Source: Luteibacter rhizovicinus
GTDB taxonomy: Bacteria > Pseudomonadota > Gammaproteobacteria > Xanthomonadales > Rhodanobacteraceae
Direction: 5' to 3'
NCBI RefSeq assembly: GCF_004342265.1
Contig: NZ_SMCS01000001.1
Coordinates: forward strand, 248,001 to 312,000
Length of the DNA: 64,000 nt
Every line of letters begins with the position of its first letter. The stretch's first letter is position 1. This document shows positions 49,309 to 59,500 of this stretch, in pieces. The translations under genes were made by a program, and so were the position numbers. The notes under the pieces were generated by a model. That model saw only the letters and a program-made list of their open reading frames with translations, searched no databases and was not told the origin of the DNA.

Positions 49309-50612
49309 GCCGCGTGGACTGGCTGAGCAAACAAGGCACGCCGCTGCAGGGCAACGTGACCGTGCCGGGCGACAAGTCCGTTTCCCATCGCGCACTGATG
49401 TTCGGCGCACTGGCGGATGGCGTCACGCACATCCGCGGATTCCTCGAAGGCGAGGACACGCGCGCCACGGCGACGATCCTCGGTCAACTCGGCGTTCGCT
49501 TCGAGACGCCGGCTCCCGGCGAACGCGTGGTGCATGGCGTGGGCTTGCATGGTCTGCGTGCTTCCACGACACCTCTGGACTGCGGCAACGCGGGTACGGG
49601 CATGCGTCTGCTGGCTGGCTTGCTGGCGGGGCAGGCGTTCGATTCGACCCTGATCGGCGACGAGTCGTTGTCGAAGCGCCCGATGCGTCGCGTCACCGAC
49701 CCGCTGGCCAGCATGGGAGCGACCATCGACACGAACGACGGTCTGCCACCGCTGCGTATTCGCGGCGGTGCACCGTTGCGTGGCATCAGCTATACGTTGC
49801 CGGTTGCCAGCGCGCAGGTGAAGTCGGCGCTGCTGCTGGCGGGGTTGTATGCCGAAGGCACGACCGATGTGGTCGAGCCTCATCCCACACGCGACTACAC
49901 CGAACGCATGCTGTCCGCGTTCGGCTGGCCGATCGAATTTTCCCCGGGCAAGGCGCGTCTCGAGGGCGGCCATTCGCTGCGCGCGACCGACGTGGACGTG
50001 CCGGCGGATTTTTCGTCGGCGGCGTTCTTCATCGTTGCCGCATGCATTGTGCCCGGGTCGGCGCTTCGCCTTCGTTCGGTCGGACTCAATCCGCGACGGA
50101 CGGGTCTGCTTGCCGCGCTGGAGCTGATGGGTGCCGACATCGGCGTCGAGAACGAGCGGGAAAGCGGCGGAGAGCCCGTGGGCGACCTGATCGTGCGGTA
50201 CGCGCCGCTGCATGGCGTCGCGCTTCCGCTGGACATCGTTCCGGACATGATCGACGAGTTCCCGGTGCTGTTCGTTGCCGCTGCCGCGGCAACGGGCATG
50301 ACCACGATTCGCGGCGCGGCGGAACTGCGCGTCAAGGAATCCGATCGTATCGCGAGCATGGCGAACGGACTGAAAGCCTGTGGCGTCAATATCCAGGAGC
50401 TGCCTGATGGCGCGATGATCGTCGGTGGCCGTATCGGGGGCGGCAGCATCGATAGTCACGGCGATCATCGTATCGCGATGGCTTTCGCGGTAGCCGGCCT
50501 CGTGGCCGACGCACCGATCGCCATTGGCGATTGCGCGAATGTGGCGACATCGTTCCCGGGATTCATGGAGCTGGCGAACGGGGTGGGTTTCGCGCTGTCG
50601 CAGGCAGATTGA
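49305..50612 (+). CDS. aroA: 3-phosphoshikimate 1-carboxyvinyltransferase (EPSP synthase)
   Basis: A 435-residue shikimate-pathway enzyme. Motifs PGDKSVSHRALMFGALA, FLEGEDTRAT, FDSTLIGDESLSKRPMRRV and ELRVKESDR resemble the class II (CP4-like) enzymes more than the E. coli class I type. The PEP-binding NAGTGMR has Gly where the glyphosate-tolerant CP4 enzyme has Ala, so tolerance is not predicted. It is the last gene of the serC block. tyrA, often between hisC and aroA, is absent. Confidence 0.95.
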   Translation: MSRVDWLSKQGTPLQGNVTVPGDKSVSHRALMFGALADGVTHIRGFLEGEDTRATATILGQLGVRFETPAPGERVVHGVGLHGLRASTTPLDCGNAGTGMRLLAGLLAGQAFDSTLIGDESLSKRPMRRVTDPLASMGATIDTNDGLPPLRIRGGAPLRGISYTLPVASAQVKSALLLAGLYAEGTTDVVEPHPTRDYTERMLSAFGWPIEFSPGKARLEGGHSLRATDVDVPADFSSAAFFIVAACIVPGSALRLRSVGLNPRRTGLLAALELMGADIGVENERESGGEPVGDLIVRYAPLHGVALPLDIVPDMIDEFPVLFVAAAAATGMTTIRGAAELRVKESDRIASMANGLKACGVNIQELPDGAMIVGGRIGGGSIDSHGDHRIAMAFAVAGLVADAPIAIGDCANVATSFPGFMELANGVGFALSQAD

Positions 50613-50622
50613 CGACGCCCAC

Positions 50623-50764
50623 TTGTAGGAGCCCGCTTGCGGGCGAAAGCCAACAGGGCGAGGAAGACGGATGCTCACCTCCGCGAGCCCGATCTGTGGG
50701 CTGCGGTTGTGACGCATGGCATCTCCGCTACGTTGGCTTTCGCCCGCAAGCGGGCTCCTACAGA
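50623..50764. repeat. REPIN-like element, family A
   Basis: Arms CTTGTAGGAGCCCGCTTG... (50623) and ...CAAGCGGGCTCCTACAG (50764) enclose GAAAGCCAACAGGGCGAGGA and GACGGATGCTCACCTCCGC, almost the same as the 34578-34724 element in the opposite orientation. It sits between aroA and kdsB. Confidence 0.87.
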
Positions 50765-50834
50765 AAGCCGTTGACTCCGGATATCCCCGCAACCCCGATA
50801 GCGCTACGCTTCACCTCCCCGCAGCGAGGTGCGC

Positions 50835-51623
50835 ATGTCCGAGAAAATCCCTCCCTTCGTCGTCGTGATTCCGGCACGCTACGCTTCCACGCGTCTGCCG
50901 GGTAAGCCGCTCGCATCGATCGCCGGCGAGTCGATGATTCGCCGCGTTGCGCGCCGTGCGGCGCAAGCGGGCGCGGCGCAGGTCGTCGTTGCCGTCGACG
51001 ACATCCGCGTAGCGGACGAACTCCGGGGTTGCGGGGGCGACGTTCTGGTCTGCATGACCGGCGAACATCACGCGTCGGGTAGCGACCGGATCGCCGAATC
51101 GGCCGATCATTTCGGCTGGCCCGACGATACGATCGTCGTCAACCTGCAAGGCGACGAACCATTCGCGCCGGTGGCAGGCATCCGTGCCGTCGTCAGTGCA
51201 CTGGCCGCCTCCGATGCGCCCATGGCGACGCTCGCGACATCCATCGATTCGGTCGAGGAACTGTTCGATCCCAACGTCGTCAAGGTCGTGCAGGCGGAAG
51301 ACGGTCGCGCCCTCTACTTCAGCCGTGCCCCCGTGCCCTGGCCTCGCGATGCCTTCGCGGCGACGCGCGATCGCCTGCCCGAGGATGTCGGTTTTCTTCG
51401 CCATATCGGCATCTATGCGTATCGCGCGGGTTTCCTGCGCCGCTTCGCGGCTCTTCCGCGCACGCCGCTGGAGCGGATCGAGGCTCTCGAGCAGCTGCGA
51501 GCGCTGGAACACGGCTACGCCATCGCCGTGCGGGTATCGCCCGAGCCGTTCCCGCCGGGGATCGACACGGCCGCCGACCTTGCCCGCGCCGAAGCCTGGG
51601 TCGCTGCCAACCCCTCTGCCTGA
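50835..51623 (+). CDS. kdsB: CMP-KDO synthetase
   Basis: A 262-residue cytidylyltransferase activating KDO for LPS inner core. It starts [19 protein letters not shown], with [16 protein letters not shown] and [10 protein letters not shown] motifs. The ATG at 50835 is chosen with GAGG five bases upstream; a GTG two codons earlier overlaps that site. It is followed by a clear terminator. Confidence 0.96.
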   Translation: MSEKIPPFVVVIPARYASTRLPGKPLASIAGESMIRRVARRAAQAGAAQVVVAVDDIRVADELRGCGGDVLVCMTGEHHASGSDRIAESADHFGWPDDTIVVNLQGDEPFAPVAGIRAVVSALAASDAPMATLATSIDSVEELFDPNVVKVVQAEDGRALYFSRAPVPWPRDAFAATRDRLPEDVGFLRHIGIYAYRAGFLRRFAALPRTPLERIEALEQLRALEHGYAIAVRVSPEPFPPGIDTAADLARAEAWVAANPSA

Positions 51624-51751
51624 CGTCGGCCGCGAGATCAGCCGGCGCCTGGCCGAATGTCGGAAAAGCCCGACATACGCCGCGGGTAGTGCACCGTAAC
51701 CTTGTTTCCGTCGCCGTTGCTTCAAGGGACGGGCGGCTCTCCAGGGATGGT

Positions 51752-51783
51752 GACCGGTGTGGATGTATCCACACCGGTCTTTG
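51752..51783 (+). terminator. Terminator after kdsB
   Basis: GACCGGTGTGGA (51752-51763) pairs with TCCACACCGGTC (51768-51779), loop TGTA, then TTT. It is a 12-bp perfect stem between kdsB and uvrC. Confidence 0.8.
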
Positions 51784-51831
51784 GCCGTTCACGGATCGCG
51801 GCATTCATCCCGCACGCGCTAAAATGGCGGC

Positions 51832-53670
51832 ATGGAGCCCACCCAGCCGCAGCCGTCCGACTCGCACCTGTTCGACGGTAAATCCTTCGTTCGCAACCTC
51901 ACCACGTCGCCGGGCGTGTATCGCTATTTCGACGCCGAGGGCGAGCTGCTCTACGTCGGCAAGGCGGCGAATCTCAAGAAGCGGGTAGGCAGCTACTTCC
52001 TCAAGCCGCGTATGGAACCGCGCATCGCAGCCATGGTGTCGCAGATCGCGCAGGCGGAGGTCACGCTGACGCGTACGGCGGGCGAGGCGCTGCTGCTCGA
52101 ATCGCAGCTCATCAAGACGCTGAAGCCGCGATACAACATCGTTCTGCGCGACGACAAGAGTTATCCGTATATCTATCTGTCGGGTAACGAGGACTATCCG
52201 CGGCTTGCCTTCCATCGTGGCGCGAAATCGGGCCCGGGACGTTACTTCGGTCCGTACCCGAGCACGTTCGCCGTGCGTGAGAGCCTTGGACTGATGCAGA
52301 AATTGTTCAAGGTGCGTCAGTGCGAGGACAGCTACTTCCGCAACCGGTCGCGTCCGTGTCTTCAGCATCAGATCGGTCGTTGCAGCGCGCCCTGCGTCAA
52401 GCTGATCGACGTCGACGATTATCGCAACGACGTGCGACACGCGGAGATGTTCCTGGAAGGGCGCAGCAGTGCGGTCATCGACGAACTGGCCACGTCAATG
52501 GAGAAGGCCAGCGCCGCGCTCAACTTCGAGCGCGCCGCCACGCTGCGCGATCAGGTGGCGGCATTGCGCAGGCTGCAGGCCCAGCACTTCGTGCAGGGTG
52601 CCAGCGCGGATATGGACGTCATCGCCTGCTGTATGGAAGCGGGTATAGCCTGTGTCAGCGTTCTGTTTTTTCGCAACGGCGTCAGCCTCGGGTCGCGCGA
52701 TTTTTTCCCGCGCCTGCCGATGGACTCGACGATCGGCGACGTGCTCGCGCAATTCATCGCCCAGTACTACCTCGACCGTCAGGTGCCGCGCGAACTTATC
52801 CTCAGCGATCCGGTGGAGGACGCCGACATACTGGCCGGTGTGTTGTCCGAGCACGCGGGCTATGGGGTAACGCTGAAGCCCAGCGTTCGCGGCGAACGGG
52901 CACGTTTCCTGGAAATGGCTCAGCGCAATGCCTCCGCCGCGCTGACGTCGCGACTGGCCAGCCGGCACACGTTGCTCGCGCGCTTCGACGATCTGAAGCG
53001 AGTGCTCGATATGCCGGAGTCGCCACGGCGCCTCGAATGTTTCGACATCAGTCATACGCGCGGCGAAGCCACCGTGGCGTCCTGTGTGGTATTCGGTCCG
53101 GAAGGCCCCGAGAAGTCGCATTACCGTCGCTTCAATATCGCAGGCATTACTCCGGGCGACGATTACGCCGCCATGCATCAGGCGCTGACGCGACGCTTCC
53201 GTAAAGTAGTAGAGGGCGGTGCGCGTCCGGATGTCCTGCTGATCGACGGCGGCACCGGGCAAGTCGCGCAGGCACTGGACGTGCTACGGGAGCTGGGGGT
53301 CGAAGGTATCCGCGTCGTCGGTGTGGCCAAAGGCCCCGGGCGTCGTGCGGGCGAAGAGACGCTGGTCCTGGCGGACAGTGGCGAAACCCTGCATCCGGGC
53401 TCGTCGTCCCCGGCGCTGCATCTTGTCGCCGCGGTACGCGACGAAGCCCACCGTTTCGCTATCAGCGGACATCGCCGCCGGCGCGAAGCCGCACGCGAAC
53501 GAAGTACGCTCGAGGATGTTGCGGGCATCGGCGCGCGTCGACGCGTCGCGCTGCTCAAGGCGTTCGGTGGCTTGCCCGGTGTCGAAGCGGCGGGCGTCGA
53601 GGAATTGATGACGGTCAAGGGTATTGATCGCGGCCTCGCCGAACGCATCTATGCAATGCTGCACCCCTAA
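51832..53670 (+). CDS. uvrC: UvrABC excinuclease subunit C
   Basis: A 612-residue endonuclease making both incisions in nucleotide excision repair. The N-terminal GIY-YIG domain is visible (GVYRYFDAEGELLYVGKA). A UVR domain (about 205-240) binds UvrB. The C-terminal RNase H-like domain has ECFDISHTRGEATVAS and DVLLIDGGTGQV, and a tandem HhH ends the protein (LEDVAGIGARRRVALLKAFGG). TAAAAT lies six bases before the ATG, so the message may be nearly leaderless. pgsA follows 17 bases later. Confidence 0.97.
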   Translation: MEPTQPQPSDSHLFDGKSFVRNLTTSPGVYRYFDAEGELLYVGKAANLKKRVGSYFLKPRMEPRIAAMVSQIAQAEVTLTRTAGEALLLESQLIKTLKPRYNIVLRDDKSYPYIYLSGNEDYPRLAFHRGAKSGPGRYFGPYPSTFAVRESLGLMQKLFKVRQCEDSYFRNRSRPCLQHQIGRCSAPCVKLIDVDDYRNDVRHAEMFLEGRSSAVIDELATSMEKASAALNFERAATLRDQVAALRRLQAQHFVQGASADMDVIACCMEAGIACVSVLFFRNGVSLGSRDFFPRLPMDSTIGDVLAQFIAQYYLDRQVPRELILSDPVEDADILAGVLSEHAGYGVTLKPSVRGERARFLEMAQRNASAALTSRLASRHTLLARFDDLKRVLDMPESPRRLECFDISHTRGEATVASCVVFGPEGPEKSHYRRFNIAGITPGDDYAAMHQALTRRFRKVVEGGARPDVLLIDGGTGQVAQALDVLRELGVEGIRVVGVAKGPGRRAGEETLVLADSGETLHPGSSSPALHLVAAVRDEAHRFAISGHRRRREAARERSTLEDVAGIGARRRVALLKAFGGLPGVEAAGVEELMTVKGIDRGLAERIYAMLHP

Positions 53671-53687
53671 TCCGGAATCACCCGACC

Positions 53688-54293
53688 ATGCGTATCAACC
53701 TGCCGACCTGGCTAACCATCTTCCGCGTACTGCTGTTACCGGTCATGGTCGTTGTGTTCTACCTGCCGTTCAAAGGCCATAACCTCACCGCCGCCCTGGT
53801 ATTCGTCCTTGCGGGCGTGACCGACTGGCTCGACGGATTTCTCGCGCGGCGTCTCAATCAGACGTCTCCCTTCGGTGCATTCCTCGATCCGGTGGCGGAC
53901 AAGCTCATGGTCGCGGTCACGCTGTTCCTGCTGGTGCAGTCGCATCCGGGCGGCTGGCAGAGCGTGCTGATGGCGGTCACCGCGTCGATTATCGTGGGTC
54001 GCGAGATCAGCGTGTCCGCACTGCGCGAGTGGATGGCGCAGATCGGCGCGCGGTCCACGGTCCAGGTCGCATTCGTCGGCAAGCTGAAAACGGTGATGCA
54101 AATGGTCGCGCTCGTCGTACTGCTGTTACAGCACGACGCGGAGACGTTGCGCCTGTACCACATCGGCGAAGCCCTGCTGGTCGTCGCGGGTATTCTGACC
54201 ATCTGGTCGGGCCTGGGCTATCTGCGCGCTGCGTGGCCGAGCCTGAGCGCCGATTCAGTTATGTTGGACGAAAGTGAAAAAAAATCGCAGTAA
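53688..54293 (+). CDS. pgsA: CDP-diacylglycerol-glycerol-3-phosphate phosphatidyltransferase
   Basis: A 201-residue inner-membrane enzyme committing lipids to phosphatidylglycerol. The CDP-alcohol phosphotransferase signature D-G-x2-A-R-x8-G-x3-D-x3-D is present (about 48-70), with about four to five membrane helices. uvrC-pgsA is a conserved pair in gammaproteobacteria. The C-terminus is Glu/Lys-rich. The tRNA-cluster promoter begins just past its stop. Confidence 0.96.
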   Translation: MRINLPTWLTIFRVLLLPVMVVVFYLPFKGHNLTAALVFVLAGVTDWLDGFLARRLNQTSPFGAFLDPVADKLMVAVTLFLLVQSHPGGWQSVLMAVTASIIVGREISVSALREWMAQIGARSTVQVAFVGKLKTVMQMVALVVLLLQHDAETLRLYHIGEALLVVAGILTIWSGLGYLRAAWPSLSADSVMLDESEKKSQ

Positions 54294-54298
54294 GGTGC

Positions 54299-54326
54299 TT
54301 GACACAATCTCGTCCTGATCTAAAAT
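54299..54326 (+). promoter_or_regulatory. Strong sigma-70 promoter for the tRNA cluster
   Basis: A perfect TTGACA (54299-54304) and TAAAAT (54321-54326) are separated by 16 bases. The predicted start is near 54333, seven or eight bases before tRNA-Gly. It is the best consensus promoter I saw in the window. Confidence 0.88.
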
Positions 54327-54340
54327 AGCTGGACAACGAC

Positions 54341-54416
<76 letters not shown>

Positions 54417-54427
54417 AGTAATTCCAC

Positions 54428-54458
54428 AAAACCTCGGACAACCGAGGTTTTGTTTTTT
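54428..54458 (+). terminator. Terminator between tRNA-Gly and tRNA-Cys
   Basis: AAAACCTCGG (54428-54437) pairs with CCGAGGTTTT (54442-54451) around ACAA, then GTTTTTT. It splits the tRNA cluster, so the distal tRNAs need readthrough or their own promoters. Confidence 0.88.
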
Positions 54459-54492
54459 AAGCGTAGCGAGGTACTCTCGCGCTGCGCGCGAT

Positions 54493-54566
54493 GGCCTGGT
54501 GGCAGAGTGGTCATGCAGCGGCCTGCAAAGCCGCGTACGCCGGTTCGATTCCGACCCAGGCCTCCA
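54493..54566 (+). tRNA. tRNA-Cys (GCA)
   Basis: 74 bases with encoded CCA. The acceptor GGCCTGG pairs with CCAGGCC. The anticodon loop CCTGCAAAG gives GCA. The T loop is GGTTCGATTCC. Confidence 0.96.
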
Positions 54567-54574
54567 TCGCATCC

Positions 54575-54611
54575 AAGGCGCGCCTGCGGCAAGCGGGGGC
54601 GCCTTTTCTTT
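54575..54611 (+). terminator. Terminator between tRNA-Cys and tRNA-Leu
   Basis: AAGGCGC (54575-54581) pairs with GCGCCTT (54599-54605), with an inner hairpin, followed by TTCTTT. It is weaker than the tRNA-Gly terminator. Confidence 0.6.
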
Positions 54612-54613
54612 AT

Positions 54614-54700
54614 GCCCGGATGGCGAAATCGGTAGACGCAAGGGACTTAAAATCCCTCATCCGCAAGGGTATGTCGGTTCGAGTCCGACTCCGGGCACCA
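54614..54700 (+). tRNA. tRNA-Leu (TAA)
   Basis: An 87-base type II tRNA with encoded CCA. The acceptor GCCCGGA pairs with TCCGGGC. The anticodon loop CTTAAAA gives TAA. The T loop is GGTTCGAGTCC. Confidence 0.96.
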
Positions 54701-54878
54701 GGGTGGATAGTCTTTCGGACGTCCAAATCAATGGCGCCGACGCTGTCGTGCGCACACCGCATCTCATGGCTGGCGCATACCGTCGAGGCGGCGCATTGCT
54801 GCCTTCGCTCGTTTCAAAGACGCACCATGATTGCCGCGCGCCCTATGGAGCCGTGCGCGCGATGCGACCGTGATGTCT

Positions 54879-55169
54879 TCAGTGCGGAGAGCGGGATCGG
54901 GGCGAGGGGCGGCGAACGGGCAGGGGGCGCTCGGGTGGATCGAGATAGCTGTCGCGCAGTGCCTGATCCGTCAATAGCGGGGTAACGATGGCCATCCAGC
55001 CCTCGGCGAACGAGCGGATATCGACTGGGTCACTGTCTGGTGTGTAGGCCGTCATTGCCAGTGAAACCGCTTCGATGAGGGCTTCGGGCTCGGGGTGGGT
55101 CGCCATGGCTGCTTTGAGCGCCGCTTCGAGCGCAGCGACTTTACCGAGCAGGTAGGTCCGATCTTCCAT
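54879..55169 (-). CDS. Small hypothetical protein
   Basis: A 96-residue predicted soluble protein that I do not recognise. It has an N-terminal amphipathic helix (YLLGKVAALEAALKAAM), a middle segment (PVDIRSFAEGWMAIVTPLL) and a Pro/Arg-rich C-terminus (LPVRRPSPRSRS). AAGGAATG lies upstream of the ATG. It is alone on the minus strand between the tRNA cluster and gacA. An overlapping out-of-frame ORF (55052-55324) looks less likely to be coding. It could be a lineage-specific gene beside tRNAs. Confidence 0.5.
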   Translation of the reverse strand: MEDRTYLLGKVAALEAALKAAMATHPEPEALIEAVSLAMTAYTPDSDPVDIRSFAEGWMAIVTPLLTDQALRDSYLDPPERPLPVRRPSPRSRSPH

Positions 55170-55487
55170 GGATAAAACATTCCTTGTAGTGAGTCCAGGA
55201 CCCGCATGGCAGCTGCGAGACCTCTGGTGTCGCCGTCCTGAAACGAGCGGGCCAGATGATGGGATGGCGCATTCCCGCGCATGTCTGTGGGCGAGAAGAT
55301 GACACGATCCTCAGGCCATGTCACGTTGTCGGCATGGGCGTCGGCCGCTAGATAGTTACGGCTGCAACGTCCATTATATGTCCACGCTGGCTGTAGGGCC
55401 TAAACATCTGTCATTGTATGTCATATCAGATTTTTTCCGGTCAACCGGGCGTAACCGAGATACCGTCGGCCCAGGGAGGGCACTCAC
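55170..55487. other. 318-base region upstream of gacA
   Basis: This should contain the gacA promoter. An AT-richer stretch at 55350-55440 (including CATTATATG and CATTGTATGTCATATCAG) is the likely site. No other gene, RNA or repeat is recognised, apart from a doubtful minus-strand ORF. Confidence 0.45.
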
Positions 55488-56141
55488 ATGATTAACGTGG
55501 TACTTGTCGATGACCACGAGCTGGTACGCACCGGCTTCAGGATGATTTTGCAGCAACACGCCGACGTTCGAATCCGCGGGGAGGCGGGAACGGCCGAAGA
55601 GGGGCTTCGCCTCATCCGTTCTCTGGCACCGGATATCGCTCTGGTCGACGTCCATATGCCAGGTATGAGTGGCGTGGAACTGACCGAGCGCGTCGTGCGC
55701 GCCAAGTTACGCACCAATATCGTCATTCTTACGGTGGTCGACGATGCCCGGTTTCCCAAGCGCCTTCTCGATGCCGGCGCGTTGGGCTATCTCACGAAGG
55801 GTTGTACCGCGGACGAGTTGAGCAGTGCCGTTCGCCAGGTCGCCTCGGGGCGTCGTTATCTTGCACCCGCGGTTGCCCAGCAGCTGGCGCTCGCGACACT
55901 CGACGGATCCGATTCGCCGTTCGATACGTTGTCCAGCCGTGAGATGGAAGTCGCCATGATGCTTGTGCGCGGCATGCCTCTCACTTCGATCGGAGAGCGC
56001 CTCAACCTCAGTCCCAAGACGGTTTCGACGTATAAGCAGCGACTGATGGAGAAGCTGCACGTGGATCACATCGTCGGACTTGCGCACCTGATGACGGTGC
56101 ACGGGCTGCTCGATACGCACAATCATCAGGTTGGGGCCTGA
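55488..56141 (+). CDS. gacA: GacA/UvrY-type response regulator
   Basis: A 217-residue two-component regulator with a receiver domain (Asp8/Asp9, phospho-acceptor Asp54 in ALVDVHMPGM) and a LuxR HTH (about 148-205: LSSREMEVAMMLVRGMPLTS, LSPKTVSTYKQRLMEKL). Similarity to UvrY extends to YLAPAVAQQLALA and the SPFDTLS linker, so I favour GacA/UvrY, which activates small RNAs that titrate CsrA. GGGAGG precedes the ATG. It lies near uvrC-pgsA, the classical uvrY neighbourhood, though displaced by the tRNAs. BarA/GacS is not in the window. Confidence 0.85.
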   Translation: MINVVLVDDHELVRTGFRMILQQHADVRIRGEAGTAEEGLRLIRSLAPDIALVDVHMPGMSGVELTERVVRAKLRTNIVILTVVDDARFPKRLLDAGALGYLTKGCTADELSSAVRQVASGRRYLAPAVAQQLALATLDGSDSPFDTLSSREMEVAMMLVRGMPLTSIGERLNLSPKTVSTYKQRLMEKLHVDHIVGLAHLMTVHGLLDTHNHQVGA

Positions 56142-56166
56142 GCATTTAGCTCACGCCCGATGACTG

Positions 56167-56198
56167 AAAAACGCCGGACTTGTCCGGCGTTTTTTTTG
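56167..56198 (+). terminator. Terminator after gacA
   Basis: ACGCCGGA (56171-56178) pairs with TCCGGCGT (56183-56190), loop CTTG, followed by a run of seven to eight T and preceded by A's. Confidence 0.92.
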
Positions 56199-56260
56199 CC
56201 TGCAGGACAGTCGCATCCGCGACGTTGCAGGTACGTCGTGGTGAGGTCGTGCGGGGTGCG

Positions 56261-56401
56261 TTGTAGGAGCGTGCTTGCGCGCGATCCCTGCGCAGCCAAG
56301 CGCCAACGATAGCCCCAGTCCAATGGGCAGACCGCCCGCGTTATCGAAGGAGCAAGCTTTCCGTTCCGCTTCGGATCGCCTTCAAGCGCGCTCCTGCAAG
56401 A
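56261..56401. repeat. Degenerate REPIN-like element
   Basis: TTGTAGGAGCGTGCTTGCGCGCGATC (from 56261; first 20 bases quoted in part) resembles the family A arm, and the right side CTTCAAGCGCGCTCCTGCAAG ends near 56401. The arms pair imperfectly and the interior lacks the family A core. It may be an older copy or a related subfamily. Confidence 0.6.
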
Positions 56402-56480
56402 GACCGTCAGAGTCGAAGGGGCGTCAGGATCGAAGGAGTGCCGAGCGAGGCCATCCAAAACGACGGCCCATCGGCAGGCC

Positions 56481-56516
56481 GAAAACGAAGAGGCCGGGCA
56501 ATGCCCGGCCTCTTCG
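56481..56516 (-). terminator. Terminator of rne
   Basis: A 15-base arm (56486-56500) pairs with 56502-56516, and the minus-strand transcript continues with TTTTC. It is located 25 bases beyond the rne stop. Confidence 0.85.
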
Positions 56517-56540
56517 TCATTCCGGTACTGACTGGACGCG

Positions 56541-59500
56541 TTACTCGTCCCGTGCCGCGTTGCTGGAAGCCTCGGACGGAGCCGGTGCAGCGGGCTCCTG
56601 GCGCGGACGCGTCAGGAGATCGCCCTGCGCGGGCGGTGCCCAGGCGGGAGTGACGGGAGCAGCGGGAGGAGCTTTCGGCTCATTCGCGGCGTTCTCGCGT
56701 GGTGCGGCCGTGTCGTGACTCGCGGGCGGCACGCTGGATGCTTCGGGAGCTTTCGGCGTGACGGGGACAGGCTTCGGCGTCGACTCTTCGGCAGGAGCTG
56801 CCGGCGCCGAAACAGCCTTCGGTGCGTTCTCGATGGCGGAGGTCTTCTCCGCGACCTCGTCGGCGTCGGGCAGGATGCCGCGCGCAGGCGCATCCAGAAC
56901 CGAAACCGTAGCGGCAGGCGTCGACGAGATGGGAGCCGTCGCGGCAGCCGGGATAGCGGGTTCCGGTGTCGGAGCCGGCGTGGCCGGAACCTTGTCTTCT
57001 TCAGTCGAAGTCGACGCAACAACCGGGGTCTTGGCTTCGGATGAAACGATCGTCGCCGACGGTGCCTCGGTTACCGGGGCAGGGGTTGCCATGGTCGTGG
57101 GCGCGACGGGCGCCGTCGGAGTCGTTGCCGGCTCGACATGCGTCGCCACGGGCGTCGGCTTCGCCGGTTCGGCGAGCGGTGCTGTGGATTCGGTCTGATC
57201 GCGTTCGGTCGTGCGAGCGTCCGCCGAATCGGCGGGCGTGGTCGTGGCCACGACGGCGGCGACAGCAGCCGGCTTATCGAACGTCGTCTGCGCGGGTTTC
57301 GTCGCGGCGCCGGGGATCGGCGGCAGCGGCGGCAGTGCGGGCAGGCTCAGTGCCGGAACGGGCGCGGCCGGCTTCGTTTCCGCGTCATGGCGGGAGGAGG
57401 GCGTTGTGGTGTCGTCGACCGCGGTCTCGACAGCAAATGCATTCCTCGAAGCCTCGGCGGTGTCGAGTACGGGCGGTACGCTGGCGCTGGGACGTTCGGT
57501 GGTGCGCGGTGCGGCGTCGTTGTCGTCGCCGTCCTCGTCGTCGAAATCGTTACCGTCCGCCTGATCGTTTGCGTTCAGCTGACCCGGCTCGTCCTGGCGG
57601 CGACGGCGACGGCCACCACGACGGCCGCGACGGCGGCGCTGACCGCCCTCGGCATCCTTCGTGGCGTCGGCCTGCGTCGGCGCATCGGCTGCGACAGCGC
57701 CCCGCACTTCGTCGGTCGCCGGTGCATCGTCGACCGTGGTCAACGCTGCGATCTTTTCTTTCTCGATAGTCGCGTCGGTAACGGCGGCTGGCGTCTTTTC
57801 GCCGGACTGGCGCTGCTGTGCCGGACGCTCGCCCTTGGTCTGCTGCTTGCGCGGCTCACCGGCCTGCGTCTGCTGCTGAGCCTGCTCCGGACGACCGCCC
57901 TGGCGGCCACCGGCCTGTGCCTGCGCGTTGCGTGGCTGGTTGTCGCGTTCCTGACGTTCCGGACGCTCGCCACGTTCGCCGCGCTCGCTACGCTCTCCGC
58001 GCGGCTGCTTCGATTTCGGGGACTGACCCTGGCCACGCGGAGCTTGGTCCTTGCCGCCACGCTGCGACTGACGCTGCTGCGTGTTCTGTCGACCGGAACC
58101 TTGCGCGTTGCCGCGCTCCTCGCGTCTCGGACCGCGCTGACCCTGCTGTCCATCCTTGCGCTTCGGTGCGTTTTCTTCGGCAGGCTGCGCGGCGGCGCTG
58201 CGGAACCAGCTGACGATGCGGGCCAGTACGCCGCCACCCTGGGCCGGCGCTTTCGCGGAGCGTGCGGCGACAGCCGGCGCCGCGTCGGATTCGTCGGTTT
58301 CTTCGCGAACGGGCGCGGGCGTGGACGGCACCACGCCGGTGACCAGCGGCTGCTCGCCGCTGCCCAGGGCCTGGCCCATCTTCGGCAGGGCGGTGGCCGT
58401 CACGGGAGTGACGCGCTCATAACTCGGCTTGCTGTGCTCGCCCATGTCCGCTTCGCGGATGCGGGTGATTTCGAGATGCGGCGTATCCAGCTTGTCGTCC
58501 GCGACCACGACGACGTGGACGCTGTGACGCAGTTCGATTTCGACGACGCTGGCGCGCTTCTCGTTGAGCAGGAAGTTGGCGACGGTGGGCGGTGCCTGAA
58601 CCAGGACCTGCCCGGTGTTTTCCTTCATCGCGTGTTCTTCGATGAGGCGCAGGGTCGACAGGGCCAGCGACTCGACGCTGCGGATGTGGCCGTGGCCTTC
58701 GCAGCGCGGACACACGATCTGCGTGGCTTCGCCCAGGCTCGGGCGCAGGCGCTGACGCGACATCTCGAGCAGGCCGAAGCGCGAAATGCGGCCGATCTGG
58801 ACACGGGCGCGGTCCGCCTTGAGGGCTTCCTTGAGCTTCTCTTCGACTTCGCGCTGATGGCGCGGGCTATCCATGTCGATGAAGTCGATGACGATCAGGC
58901 CACCGGCATCGCGGATGCGCAGCTGACGGGCGATTTCGACCGCCGCTTCGCAGTTGGTGTTGAACGCCGTTTCTTCGATGTCGCTGCCCTTGGTGGCTTT
59001 CGACGAGTTGATGTCGATAGCGGTCAGGGCTTCGGTCTGGTCGATGACGATCGAGCCGCCCGACGGCAGGCGCACGCTGCGCTCGAAGATGCTCTCGATC
59101 TGAGTTTCGATCTGATAGCGCGAGAAGAGCGGGGTCGGGTCCTGGTACAGCTTGAGCTTACGCAGGTTGTTGGGCATGACCTGCTGAACGAAATCGCGTG
59201 CGTCGTTGAACAGCGACTCCTCGTCCACGAGGATTTCGCCGATATCGTTACGCAGGTAGTCGCGCAGGGCGCGGATGAACAGTTTCGATTCCTGATAGAT
59301 CAGGAACGGTGCTTTCTGCGAGCTGGCGGCGGACGAAACCGACTTCCACAGCTGCAGCAGGTAATCGAGATCCCACTGGAGTTCCTCGGCGTCGCGGCCC
59401 ATGCCGGCGGTACGCACGATGAGACCCATTTCGTCGGGGACGTTCAGGTGCTCCATGGCTTCCTTGAGCGCCTGACGATCCTCGCCTTCGATGCGGCGCG

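Larger units (their letters stand above)
56142..56540. other. 399-base convergent gap between gacA and rne
   Basis: This gap holds the gacA terminator (56167-56198), a degenerate REPIN-like element (56261-56401) and the rne terminator (56481-56516). No gene is seen. Confidence 0.6.

Noticed and set aside
55052..55324. A 90-codon minus-strand ORF overlapping the 96-residue hypothetical gene
   Set aside because: Its second half is out of frame with the better ORF and is Ser/Lys/Pro noise. The first 45 codons look weakly coding, so a small or frameshifted gene cannot be fully excluded.
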